Shown: positions 7,901 through 15,901 of the stretch, one piece after another
Layout of the letters: each line of letters begins with the position of its first letter
How positions within the stretch are numbered: position 1 is the stretch's first letter
Source: Rugamonas aquatica
Lineage (GTDB): Bacteria; Pseudomonadota; Gammaproteobacteria; Burkholderiales; Burkholderiaceae_D
Assembly: GCF_009380215.1 (NCBI RefSeq)
Contig: NZ_WHUG01000018.1
Span: 62,001 to 126,000, forward strand
Direction: 5' to 3'
DNA length: 64,000 nt
Translations under genes and position numbers: made by a program
Notes under the pieces: generated by a model
Database searches by the model: none
What the model saw: only the letters and a program-made list of their open reading frames with translations
What the model was told of the DNA's origin: nothing

Positions 7901-8389
7901 TTAGCCCGCGACAATTTTCAGTTTGTTGTTCTTCTTTTTCCAGGCCGGCACCATGCGATCCTCCTTGGCCTCTCGCTCCGCTTTTTGGATTTGCAGCTCT
8001 TCGACTGCCATCGGCTGCAACTGCGCAATGAGCGGGGAGAAGTCATAGAGGTTGGAATCGTTGCGGTCGGCGTCCTTTCGGCGCTCGATGCGACTGATGA
8101 AGCCCAATTTTTCCAAGCGACCCATCGTCTTTTGAACGGTCTTCTCGCTGCATCCGATGGCGTTGGCGATTTTCTTCTTCGATGGGAATGGTTTGTTCTC
8201 AGCGAACCACCAGAACGACAATACTTGGAGCATCACGACGAACTCGGTGGACGACAGGTTGAGCTTGCCCATTCGTTTCAGGAGGATGTCAGGCACGGCA
8301 GTGAAGCCCAACGCCATGATGTCCTCGCCCCATTTTTTTGTGAGCTCTTTTTTTGCCTCGGTGGCGGCTGGTTTGATTTGCGCTGACAT
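7901..8389 (-). CDS. winged helix-turn-helix protein, replication-initiator-like
   Basis: 162 aa with a purine-rich GAGAG just upstream of the ATG. Residues about 40-105 form a winged helix: NLSSTEFVVMLQVLSFWW is followed by KKKIANAIGCSEKTVQKTM as the recognition helix-turn-helix and then LEKLGFISRIERRKD as the wing. This layout (a gene-dosage helix-turn-helix preceding a charged tail) is common in plasmid and phage replication or partition proteins as well as in regulators. Upstream lie an 11-bp palindrome and four 23-bp iteron-like repeats, which strengthens an origin-binding reading. The C-terminus is very basic (KKKNNKLK). Whether it replicates or represses cannot be told from sequence alone. 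Confidence 0.6.
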   Translation of the reverse strand: MSAQIKPAATEAKKELTKKWGEDIMALGFTAVPDILLKRMGKLNLSSTEFVVMLQVLSFWWFAENKPFPSKKKIANAIGCSEKTVQKTMGRLEKLGFISRIERRKDADRNDSNLYDFSPLIAQLQPMAVEELQIQKAEREAKEDRMVPAWKKKNNKLKIVAG

Positions 8390-8435
8390 GTTGCTCTCTT
8401 TTCAAAGTGATCGACATGAGCAGTATCAGCGCGAA

Positions 8436-8463
8436 TCCCTGCGGCGGCAAGACGCCGCAGGGA
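8436..8463. repeat. 11-bp perfect inverted repeat upstream of the winged-helix gene
   Basis: Arms 8436-8446 and 8453-8463 (TCCCTGCGGCG and its complement) around a six-base loop, 47 bases before the start of the winged-helix gene. No T run follows on either strand, so it is not an obvious terminator; operator or leader stem-loop are the options. Confidence 0.45.
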
Positions 8464-8562
8464 GGCATAGGGGCGCAAAACCGACCCCCACATGCTTTAT
8501 TTGTATTCCTATGAGCCCATATTTTTGGTTGCAATAATTATGTATATGGTTCCATCTACTTC

Positions 8563-8654
8563 GGGGTGAATAATTGCCCACCACTGGGGATGCAAAATTT
8601 CCCCCTCTGGGGGGCGATATCACTCCCCACTGCTGGTCAAAATAATCCCCCTAT
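8563..8654. repeat. four tandem 23-bp iteron-like repeats
   Basis: Four units of exactly 23 bases follow one another without spacing: 8563-8585, 8586-8608, 8609-8631 and 8632-8654. In each, G at 1 and 4, A at 11, C at 17, 19 and 20 and T at 23 are kept; the first three units begin GGGG. The AT-rich centre between G and C blocks gives each unit partial two-fold symmetry. The 22-23-bp period equals two helical turns, as in iterons bound by plasmid initiators. The array sits between the winged-helix gene and the broken integrase, ending exactly at the integrase stop. Confidence 0.6.
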
Positions 8655-10165
8655 TCACTCCTCCGACTTCTCTGCCGCCCAGTTGTTCCGATCCGCCAAA
8701 AAGCCGGCGAACCGGCCGTCGTATTTCAACGCCTGCAAGTCGATGGGCCACGCTAGTTCGTCCACGACGGGTTTGAGCTTGTGCAGCTCGCGCACGTAGC
8801 CCCAATGGACCGCGTGGCCTTCGCCGTCGTCGTGGCCGACGATCTTCATGATCTTGCCCGCCTCGGCATCGTTGTCGTGCATCTGCGTGATAACGTTGAC
8901 CCGGAACGAGTGGAAGCTCGTCTGCGGCGCCTTGAGTCGGCGGGCGCGCTGGTATTCAAGCATCGCGGCCGAAAGCTCTTTCGAATAGCTGTGGTTGATG
9001 AGGAGCCGATGAGGGAACAGCCGCTCCGCTCCGGCCGCTCGGCACTCGTTCACATATTCCAGGAAGCCTAGGCCGATCAGCGCGTCGCAGATGGGAACGT
9101 TGCGGATGCCACCGACGGTCTTGCTCTTGTAGACGTGTATGTAGTGGATGCCCGTGCGCGGCGCCTTGTGGACGTCGATGCAGCGTATCTGCGTGACCTC
9201 GCCGATCCTCATGCCGGTGTAGACGCCAAGGAGAGGCCCCCAGAACAAGTCTGGCGCTCCGCCCATCGCGTCGAGGTATGGCGCGGAGTCGAAGAGCTTG
9301 GCAAGCGCATCCTCGGTGAAGGGCTGATAGGCTTTGGTGGTCTTCTTCCGGGCATCCTTGGTCAGGATGAACATGCCCTCGACGGGGTTGCTGTCGAGCT
9401 TGGTGTGCAGCCCATGCCCAATCATGTATTTGAAGAAGTCGTGCAACGTGCTGAGCTTGTTGTCGATGGTTTTCGAAGTCTGCGGTATGGTCAGCAGCGC
9501 GTCCTTGTATTCCACCAGCGTTTGCTTGTCGAGCGCGTTGGCTTCGATGTCTGCGCCGGCGTGTCGGCCCGGCCAGCAGCCTTGTTTTCTTCCAATGCGC
9601 GCAGAGCCCGCTTCTTGTTGAATTCGACCTTCTCATGCTCCGCCAGCCAAAGCTCGACGGATTCGACCAAGGGGAACATGCGCTCCAAGAAATCTTTGAT
9701 GTGGTAGACCTTCGTGTCCACAGTGCGCCCGCCGTTCTTGCCCATGCAGTTGGCGAGCCACTTGTCCACGGCCCGCGTGAGCGGCTCGGGCTTGGCGCGC
9801 TTGGCGGTGGCCGAGCGCAGGGGCCGGTCCTCAAGGTCGATTATGCCAATACGATCGATCTCGCCCATCATCTGCATCACTCGCGCGTGTTCTTCGGCGG
9901 AGCCGTCGGTGCGGATAGTGGTCCCGTTTTTGAGCGCGATCTCGTAGCGGCGCAGAGTCGCCAAATCGAAGTTGAAGTCCGACAGCTTGGGTTCAGCCAT
10001 GTCCCGCCTCCGCTCCAAATCAAGATTGAGTTGCAGAGCGAGAATGTTAGCAGTTTTGGAACACTTCGTGCGTAGACTGATCCGCTTTTCTTTTCCGCCG
10101 GATTTGACCCGGAAGTAATAGACGCCGCAGCGGTTGCGGTAGAGGCGTGGGGCTTTGATTTGCAC
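8655..10165 (-). pseudogene. tyrosine recombinase next to tRNA-fMet, split by a frameshift
   Basis: Two minus-strand frames make one integrase of about 500 aa. The N-terminal part (GTG start at 10165, stop at 9491) has the YRNRCGVYYFRVKSGGKEKRISLRTK beginning seen in recombinases with a DUF6538-type arm domain. The C-terminal part (8655 to about 9560) carries the catalytic core: R in TGMRIGE, HSFR, GHDDGE and the tyrosine of WGYVR. The register changes by one base between about 9540 and 9580; past that point the N-terminal frame reads a low-quality Thr/Ser/Arg tail. The simplest reading is a one-base loss that kills the enzyme, or a sequencing error. Its position 79 bases from the 3' end of the tRNA marks it as the integrase that used this tRNA as attachment site. 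Confidence 0.8.
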
Positions 10166-10200
10166 AGGTGGCTCACTGAGTGGCGCACCCGGAAAAGCGA

Positions 10201-10234
10201 AAGCCGCTGATTCCTTTTAAAGAATCAACGGCTT
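10201..10234 (-). terminator. intrinsic terminator of the tRNA gene
   Basis: Arms AAGCCG..TGATTC and GAATCA..CGGCTT, 13 bp with one G-T pair, beginning 10 bases past the 3' end of the tRNA on the minus strand and followed by ttcgctttt. Confidence 0.65.
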
Positions 10235-10243
10235 GCTGTGTTC

Positions 10244-10320
10244 TGGTTGCGGGGACAGGATTTGAACCTGTGACCTTCGGGTTATGAGCCCGACGAGCTG
10301 CCAGACTGCTCCACCCCGCG
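10244..10320 (-). tRNA. initiator tRNA-fMet (CAU anticodon)
   Basis: A 77-nt cloverleaf with encoded CCA (complement of 10244-10246) and CAU anticodon at 10284-10286. Diagnostic initiator features are present: an unpaired C1-A72 at the end of the acceptor stem and three consecutive G-C pairs in the anticodon stem (CGGG-CTCATAA-CCCG). The T arm reads GGTTCAAATCC. The 3' end faces the island and the broken integrase, the usual geometry for a tRNA used as an attachment site. No second copy of the tRNA 3' end is visible in bases 1-10200, so the other junction lies outside the window. Confidence 0.97.
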
Positions 10321-10332
10321 TCTGAGGCCCGA

Positions 10333-10361
10333 ATTATACATAGACCTTTTGCGTTCCGCAA
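10333..10361 (-). promoter_or_regulatory. sigma-70 promoter of tRNA-fMet
   Basis: On the minus strand TTGCGG and a perfect TATAAT are spaced by exactly 17 bases, 12 bases before the mature 5' end, with a GC-rich discriminator of the kind found in stringently controlled stable-RNA promoters. Confidence 0.65.
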
Positions 10362-10528
10362 GGGCCAAAATAAGAGCCACTTATATTTCCCGGGATTTTT
10401 TAAGTGATGCTTATGTTTATCGCATCACTTGCTCCCTTCAAAATTGCTTTGCGTTTCAACAAAGATGCACTATTATTGGGTTACTGTAATACATCACCAT
10501 AACACTACACCTCACCCTGGGAGCATCG

Positions 10529-12397
10529 ATGCCACCTTCGCCGAAGACCTTCTGCGCGCTTGCGCTGTCATCCTGGCTGTTGTTGGCGACGGCCAGCGCC
10601 GCAGAGCCTACGCCGCCCGCACCATCCACCCTGGAAGAGCTGGACGGGCGCCTGGCCCAAGTGTTTGCACAGCGCGGCATTCCAGGAGCTGCGCTGGCCG
10701 TGATCGAAGATGGCAAGATAGTCTTGCTGAAAGGGTATGGCGTGGCCGACAAGGCCAGCGGCGAGCGGGTTACCCCGGATACGATATTTCGTGCCGCCTC
10801 GATTTCCAAAAGCTTCACCAGCATCGCCATCATGCAGCTGGTGGAAAATGGCAAACTGAAACTGGATGCGCGGCTGGCCGACCTGGCGCCAGAGATCACC
10901 TTCAATAATCGATGGGAGCAAACAGATCCCGTGCGTCTCGTCCACCTGCTTGAGCATACGACGGGCTGGCCGGACATCAGTGCCCGCGTCGAGCTGCAGG
11001 ATGGCCCGGGCTGGTCGGTGCGGCGAGGCGTCGAGTTCGCCAGCCCTGAGTTTGTCAGCCGCTGGAAGCCAGGCCAGTTTGCCGTCTATGCGAACGCCGG
11101 CCCGGCCGTGGCGGGTTATGTGCTGGAAAAAGTCGCAGGGCAGGACTTCGCAGCCTTCGAGCGCGAGCATGTGCTGCGGCCCATGGGCATGGCCAGCGCC
11201 GATTTCACGTTGACGCCGGCATTGGCGGCCAAGGTGGCCAAGAGCTACGCGCCCGATGGCACGCCGACGCCTTACCAGCACATCATCATGCCGGCGTCCG
11301 GATCGCTGGCCACCAGCGTGCGGGAATTATCGCAACTGGTGCTGTTCTTTGTCGGCAGGGGCACGGTCGGCGGGCATCGGATCCTGTCGCCGCAGGCGGT
11401 AGAGCGCATCGAGCATGGCGAGGCCTCGCTGGCCGCGCGTGCAGGGCTGAGCGGAGGCTATGGCCTGGGTAACTTCCCCGCGAATGACACGGGGCCGAGT
11501 TTTCGCGGCCACAATGGCGAAATCGACTCATTCACCTCCGTCTACGGCTATTCCGCCGTGCAGGGTAACGGTTATGTGGTGCTTGCCAATGGCGGCGAGG
11601 GCGTCAACTTCCGCACACCTGTTACCAGCCTGATTCAGGCTTACCTGAGCCGCAAGCATGCGTTTGCTCCAGCGCCCTCATTCCCGGTCGACCCCAAGGA
11701 ACTCGCCGCCCTGACCGGTTTCTACCGCAACGTGACGCCGGCCAAGGACTTGATGCGCCCGTATGCGGAAGTGCTGGGCATGTCGCGGGTCACGCTGGCC
11801 GATGGCGGTTTGCGTGTCGGCGGCAAGCCTTATCTGCCGACCGGCAAGCACAGTTTTCGCCGCACCGATCGGGAGGCGGCCAGCCTGGCCTTCATCGAGC
11901 AGGACGGACAAACCTACCTGCTGTCGGGCGGCCTGGGCGACCGCAAGCGCGAAGCAGGATGGCGCATTGCCGGCTACTGCATAGTGGCTGCGCTGGCCTT
12001 GCTTGGCGGCCTGTTCGGCCTGTTGGCTTTGCCTGTCTGGAGCGTGGGGGCTTATCGGAAGACCCTGCAAGCCAAGGGCGGCTGGAAGGTGCGGCTGATG
12101 CCGCTGCTGGCGTTTGGCAGCTTGTGCGCCACGTTCGCCTTGCCGCTGATCGGCATAGCGGGAGGTATCGGCACATTGACGATGCTGGCGGCGCCGAGCG
12201 TGCTGTCGCTGCCGATACTGCTGTGCAGCGTGGCGTTCCCGCTGCTGGCGGCGGCGGGCCTGTGGCATGCGCTGACGACCAAGCACGCCAGCCGTCTGGT
12301 GCGCTGGCATGCGGGACTGACATCGGTTGGCATCCTGGCCATCGCCGGCTACGCAGTGTCGATCGGCTGGATCGGACTGCGCACCTGGACGATGTGA
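10529..12397 (+). CDS. serine hydrolase (beta-lactamase family) with C-terminal membrane domain
   Basis: 622 aa, GGGAG five bases before the ATG. A signal peptide (1-25, ending ASAAE) leads into a penicillin-binding-protein-like hydrolase: S91-I-S-K94 is the SxxK nucleophile motif, VYANAG the tyrosine motif, and FRGHNGE is near the third active-site region. The catalytic part ends near residue 370; a small beta domain follows, and from about 480 four hydrophobic helices form a membrane anchor. Periplasmic action on a peptide or ester substrate, possibly peptidoglycan-related, is inferred from the family; the true substrate is unknown. It converges on the methyltransferase gene ten bases downstream. 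Confidence 0.85.
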   Translation: MPPSPKTFCALALSSWLLLATASAAEPTPPAPSTLEELDGRLAQVFAQRGIPGAALAVIEDGKIVLLKGYGVADKASGERVTPDTIFRAASISKSFTSIAIMQLVENGKLKLDARLADLAPEITFNNRWEQTDPVRLVHLLEHTTGWPDISARVELQDGPGWSVRRGVEFASPEFVSRWKPGQFAVYANAGPAVAGYVLEKVAGQDFAAFEREHVLRPMGMASADFTLTPALAAKVAKSYAPDGTPTPYQHIIMPASGSLATSVRELSQLVLFFVGRGTVGGHRILSPQAVERIEHGEASLAARAGLSGGYGLGNFPANDTGPSFRGHNGEIDSFTSVYGYSAVQGNGYVVLANGGEGVNFRTPVTSLIQAYLSRKHAFAPAPSFPVDPKELAALTGFYRNVTPAKDLMRPYAEVLGMSRVTLADGGLRVGGKPYLPTGKHSFRRTDREAASLAFIEQDGQTYLLSGGLGDRKREAGWRIAGYCIVAALALLGGLFGLLALPVWSVGAYRKTLQAKGGWKVRLMPLLAFGSLCATFALPLIGIAGGIGTLTMLAAPSVLSLPILLCSVAFPLLAAAGLWHALTTKHASRLVRWHAGLTSVGILAIAGYAVSIGWIGLRTWTM

Positions 12398-12407
12398 CGG
12401 ACTGTTT

Positions 12408-13577
12408 TTACGCGGCGGCCAGACGCCAAAGCGACGTGACCTCGGCAGCGCGGGCGGTGTGCAGCGGGTCGGTGGCGTCGGCGGCGCGCGGGTGGGTAGG
12501 GCGCACGTCCTGGCGGTCGATGACTTTCAGGCCGGCGGCCGCGATCCACTCCATCAGCTCTTCGCGCGGACGCAGGCCCAGATGCTCGGCCAGGTCCGAC
12601 AGTATCAGCCAGCCTTCGCCACCCGGCGTCAGGTGGGCCGACAGGCCGGCCAGGAAGCCGCGCAGCATGCGGCTGTCCGGATCGTAGACCGCGTATTCAA
12701 TCGGCGAACTCGGACGCGCAGGCACCCACGGCGGATTACACACCACCAGCGGCGCGCGGCCTTCCGGGAATAGGTCCGCTTCCAGCAGTTCGACCTGGCC
12801 GTCCAGATCCAGCCGGGCCAGGTTTTCGCGGGCGCAGCTCAGCGCCCGCTGATCCTGGTCGGTGGCGATGATGCGCGCCACGCCGCGCTTGGCCAGCACC
12901 GCCGACAGCACGCCGGTACCGGCGCCGATGTCATAGGCCAGCTTGACGCCGGCCGGCAGCGGCGCATTCGCCACCAGTTCAACATACTCGCCGCGCACCG
13001 GCGAGAACACGCCGTAGTGCGGGTGGATGCGCGCATCCAGCGCCGGGATTTCCACGCCTGTGCGGCGCCATTCGTGCGCGCCGATCAGGCCAAGCAGCTC
13101 GCGCAGCGAGGCGATGAACGGTTCTTCGAAGCGGCCGTATGCCTCGTTGCAGGCCAGTTGCACGTCCGGCGCGCGGCGCAGCGGGATCTCGTAGCCGGCG
13201 TCGAATGGAATCAGCAGCATCGCCAGCGTGCGTGCGCGCTGCGACTGCGCCTGGCGGTGCAGGTGGAAGGCTTCGGTCGCCGTTGCCGGCACTTTGGCCG
13301 GCTTGGCTTTCTTCGACGGCTTGCCCTTGTGGTCCGCGCGGCGCGCCAGCGCTTGCAGCAATTGGCGGGCGTTCTGGAAGTCGCCACGCCACAGCAGCGC
13401 CGTGCCTTCGCAGGCCAGGCGGTAGGCTACGTCCGCATTGGTGGTGTCGTCGGCGATGACGACGCGCTTAGGCGGCGGCATGCCCGCTTCGGAGCGCCAG
13501 CGCGCGGCGCACTGCACGCCGTTCTCCTCCCAGTGGATCTGTTGCGGCGTAGGGGAGGTGGTGATTTGTGCGGGCAT
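12408..13577 (-). CDS. class I SAM-dependent methyltransferase
   Basis: 389 aa from the ATG at 13577; a GTG at 13622 would add 15 residues and neither start has a good ribosome-binding site. The Rossmann core occupies about 205-360 with motif I DIGAGTG (216-222), the acidic TDQD after strand 2 (239-242) and NPPW (281-284). NPPW is the signature of enzymes that methylate a planar nitrogen, such as the glutamine of release factors (PrmC) or adenine and guanine in RNA (RsmC type). The N-terminal 200 residues are a separate helical domain with a Lys-rich linker. RNA or protein as substrate cannot be decided from sequence. A terminator from the upstream minus-strand gene lies just before it, so it is transcribed on its own. 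Confidence 0.8.
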   Translation of the reverse strand: MPAQITTSPTPQQIHWEENGVQCAARWRSEAGMPPPKRVVIADDTTNADVAYRLACEGTALLWRGDFQNARQLLQALARRADHKGKPSKKAKPAKVPATATEAFHLHRQAQSQRARTLAMLLIPFDAGYEIPLRRAPDVQLACNEAYGRFEEPFIASLRELLGLIGAHEWRRTGVEIPALDARIHPHYGVFSPVRGEYVELVANAPLPAGVKLAYDIGAGTGVLSAVLAKRGVARIIATDQDQRALSCARENLARLDLDGQVELLEADLFPEGRAPLVVCNPPWVPARPSSPIEYAVYDPDSRMLRGFLAGLSAHLTPGGEGWLILSDLAEHLGLRPREELMEWIAAAGLKVIDRQDVRPTHPRAADATDPLHTARAAEVTSLWRLAAA

Positions 13578-13618
13578 GTCGGGGCAATCGGTAGGTGTAA
13601 TAAGCGGAATGGACCAAC

Positions 13619-13658
13619 ACAAAAAACGCCGGGGATGGTGTCCATCCCTGCCGGCGTT
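13619..13658 (-). terminator. intrinsic terminator
   Basis: A near-perfect hairpin, arms AACGCCGG..GGATGG and CCATCC..CCGGCGTT (13625-13658) with a three-base loop, followed on the minus strand by a run of six T. It closes the minus-strand gene ending at 13691. Confidence 0.8.
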
Positions 13659-13690
13659 CTTGGTGCTGCGGTGCTTATTATACTTGGCGC

Positions 13691-14650
13691 TTAGCTTGTC
13701 GCGTCTTTGGCGCCTGGTGCGGCGTCGTTGGCGGCCGGTGCGAGCGAGATCGGGTCGTCGGCCGGAGCTGGCGTTGCGCTGGTTCCTGCATTGGTACCAG
13801 GCTGCGGCGCTGCGGTCTGCGAACCGTAAGCGTCGGCGACCGATTTGGCCTTGTCGGCGGCGGTCGGCGCGGTGTAGGTGTTGGTGTCCTTGCTGTCGAC
13901 CAGGTTGAGCAGGCGCAGCGACAGGCTGCGCAAGGTGTTGCGGTCGATGCCGTCGCTGGTCTTGCTGGGCGAGTTGTCGCCGGTCGACAGCGCCGATTGC
14001 AGGTCGCGGCCGATCAGTTTGAACAGGTCGGCCAGCGTGCCCGGGAAGTCGATGTTCGGCACCTGCACGGTCGGCAGGTTGTCGGCGCTGGCGCCGTTGC
14101 TCGCCACCGGGCGCTTGGCCGCTGCGTCGTTGGCCTTGTCGCTGTTGGCCTTATCGCTGTTGGTGGACGTGGTCTGGCTGGCGGCGCCGCTCAATTCGGC
14201 GTCGTACTGGACTTCCACTTCGAAATCGAATTTGCGGCCATCGGCCGTGGTGATCGTGCCTTTGCCGATGAAGTGCGAGCTGTCGGTCAGCTGGAAGGCG
14301 GCGGCGTCGCTGCTGCCGTTCGGGCCGGAGCTGTGCTGCACGCCGACGGCCAGGGTGGACGAGGCATCCAGGCTGGCCGAGTCGAAATTGATGACCGCGT
14401 CCTTGGCGGCGTCGCCGAACAGCGATTTGGCGAAGCTGCCCAGGAAGTCCTGCGCGAAATCGACTGTCGAGTTGCCGACCGAGGCCACGTGCTTTTCCAG
14501 GCCGTCGTTGGACAGCGAAATCGGCGACGAATCGACCGGTTTCACCTGTCTGGCGGCGGACGTGCCGGCAGTCTTGCCATCGTTATGCGGGTTGGCGCCG
14601 TAGAGGGACGCCGGCAAAGTGCGGGCGCCGAGAGCAGGTAGGATAGACAT
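13691..14650 (-). CDS. unknown Ala/Ser/Asp-rich protein
   Basis: 319 aa from the ATG at 14650; the frame stays open for another 85 codons upstream but that part reads as noncoding. No signal peptide or membrane helix. Residues about 40-150 look folded (FAQDFLGSFAKSLFGDAAKD, then beta strands FHIGKGTI-like and KFDFEVEVQYD), the rest is low-complexity with a repeated SDKAN unit and a Pro/Ala/Asp-rich tail. I do not recognise the family. The next genes upstream are a small CxxC protein and a putative metalloprotease on the same strand, and they may form one unit. Confidence 0.6.
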   Translation of the reverse strand: MSILPALGARTLPASLYGANPHNDGKTAGTSAARQVKPVDSSPISLSNDGLEKHVASVGNSTVDFAQDFLGSFAKSLFGDAAKDAVINFDSASLDASSTLAVGVQHSSGPNGSSDAAAFQLTDSSHFIGKGTITTADGRKFDFEVEVQYDAELSGAASQTTSTNSDKANSDKANDAAAKRPVASNGASADNLPTVQVPNIDFPGTLADLFKLIGRDLQSALSTGDNSPSKTSDGIDRNTLRSLSLRLLNLVDSKDTNTYTAPTAADKAKSVADAYGSQTAAPQPGTNAGTSATPAPADDPISLAPAANDAAPGAKDATS

Positions 14651-14727
14651 GGCAGGTTCCGGCAGATTCGGTTTGATAATACTTCTATAACGGTCCCCCG
14701 GCCGATTTCTTGAGGGTGCCGCAAAGA

Positions 14728-14937
14728 TTAATGATGATGGGTCCAGCCTTCCGGGGCTGCCAGGTAGGAAGCGACGGCCTCTTTCTGGCCGATGGCGTGG
14801 TGTTTTACCTCGCCGCAGGCGCAAATACCCAGGTAAGGCTGGATGTGCGAGCAGGCCGATACTTTTTGCAGGCGGACCTGCACGGCTTTGGCGCATTTGG
14901 CGCATTTGAAGGTCAGGGTGCGTGGTGCTTTTAACAT
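14728..14937 (-). CDS. small Cys-rich (zinc-ribbon-like) protein
   Basis: 69 aa starting MLKAPRTLTF. Four cysteines in CAKC and later CSH..CAC pairs, plus a His-rich C-terminus (WTHHH), suggest a small zinc-binding fold. Regular alternation of charged and hydrophobic residues and its placement between two same-strand genes support it being real; the opposite strand frame here is a shadow. Function unknown. Confidence 0.5.
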   Translation of the reverse strand: MLKAPRTLTFKCAKCAKAVQVRLQKVSACSHIQPYLGICACGEVKHHAIGQKEAVASYLAAPEGWTHHH

Positions 14938-14978
14938 GGTTGATCTTTGAGTGGCTTGCAAAAGCGGGATTCTAACAT

Positions 14979-15599
14979 TCAGGCGTAGATATCCAGCTTG
15001 GGCGGCACCAGCGGCGCCACTTCGTAGGTGCGGCGGACCTTGGCGGCGTCGTTTGCTACCGGCGCCGGTCCCTGCGTGCGCGCCGTGGCCTGTTCCACCT
15101 GCTGTGTCGCCAGTTCCGAGCGGGCCTGCAGTTCCATTTGCTGCGCCTGGGCCGCTACCGCCCGGTCGGCGCCGGAGGGATCGGCCGGGGCCAGTGCCGC
15201 TGCCTGGATGGTGTGGGCGCGTTCGATAGTCTCTTGCGGCGTGCGGCCGGGCGAGGTATCGATATGCACCTCACCGCCGATGGCGTAGTCGACGCCATTC
15301 GGGCCGCGCTGGTAAGTGTAGGAGGCGCCGGACGTGGCCAGGCCGCCGGCCGTAGCCAGGTGCGCCTGTTCGTGCTGGCGCACATCGGTGTCGCGGGCCT
15401 TGAGCTGGGCGACCAGTGCCAACGCTTCCGGCGTCAGGTTGGTGGCGGAGTCGCTGCCGGAGAAATTGGTGTTGGGGGATGAGGCGGTCGAAGCGGAGGC
15501 CGGCCCCGCAGGCGTGGCCGACGACGCAATCTGCACCGGCGGCGTTGCGCGCGCCGGTGGCTGGCTGGCGGAACTCGGTGCTATGGCGCCTATGCTCAT
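14979..15599 (-). CDS. SprA-family putative metalloprotease
   Basis: 206 aa. HEQAH at 76-80 is an HExxH zinc-protease motif set in the block DTDVRQHEQAHLATAGG, followed by YTYQRGPNGVDYAIGGEVHID; both blocks are characteristic of the SprA-related / CJM1_0395 family. The N-terminal 50 residues are low-complexity Ala/Ser/Pro. No signal peptide. Enzymatic activity has, to my knowledge, not been established for the family. The ATG at 15599 has AGGAGG thirteen bases upstream, longer than usual; the upstream extension is not convincing. Confidence 0.75.
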   Translation of the reverse strand: MSIGAIAPSSASQPPARATPPVQIASSATPAGPASASTASSPNTNFSGSDSATNLTPEALALVAQLKARDTDVRQHEQAHLATAGGLATSGASYTYQRGPNGVDYAIGGEVHIDTSPGRTPQETIERAHTIQAAALAPADPSGADRAVAAQAQQMELQARSELATQQVEQATARTQGPAPVANDAAKVRRTYEVAPLVPPKLDIYA

Positions 15600-15745
15600 G
15601 GTGGTGTGCGCTGCCTCCTGCTCGTCTGAATGATAGCAAATCTGTAGCAAATGGTTGCAAATTCGCGGACGCCTGCCGGTCAACTGGCGGGTCTGGGCCG
15701 CGTTGAAGGTCTCAGGGATCGTTCTTCCACCAAAGAGGCAAGACC

Positions 15746-15901
15746 ATGGACCAAAAGAAGCAACCGAGCAAAGAATCAGTGCGACAGTGGTTGCAGACGC
15801 AGATCGCGGAGCGGCGCCCGCCGCCGGATGCTCGGCAAATCCGCCGCGAACTGGGGTGGGAGATGCTGAAGTTGGAGCGCAAGGACAGTACTAGTCGCTG
15901 A
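15746..15901 (+). CDS. short conserved-looking hypothetical protein
   Basis: 51 aa, MDQKKQPSKESVRQWLQTQI... ending LKLERKDSTSR. AGAGG lies seven bases before the ATG. The composition (regular helices, RQWLQTQIAERRPPPDARQIRRELGW) is that of a small soluble or regulatory protein and differs from random high-GC reading frames. Its last 11 bases overlap the end of the convergent serine hydrolase gene. Function unknown. Confidence 0.6.
   Translation: MDQKKQPSKESVRQWLQTQIAERRPPPDARQIRRELGWEMLKLERKDSTSR

Noticed and set aside
10173..10361. A 62-codon minus-strand frame over the tRNA
   Set aside because: It is the tRNA gene and its terminator read as protein.
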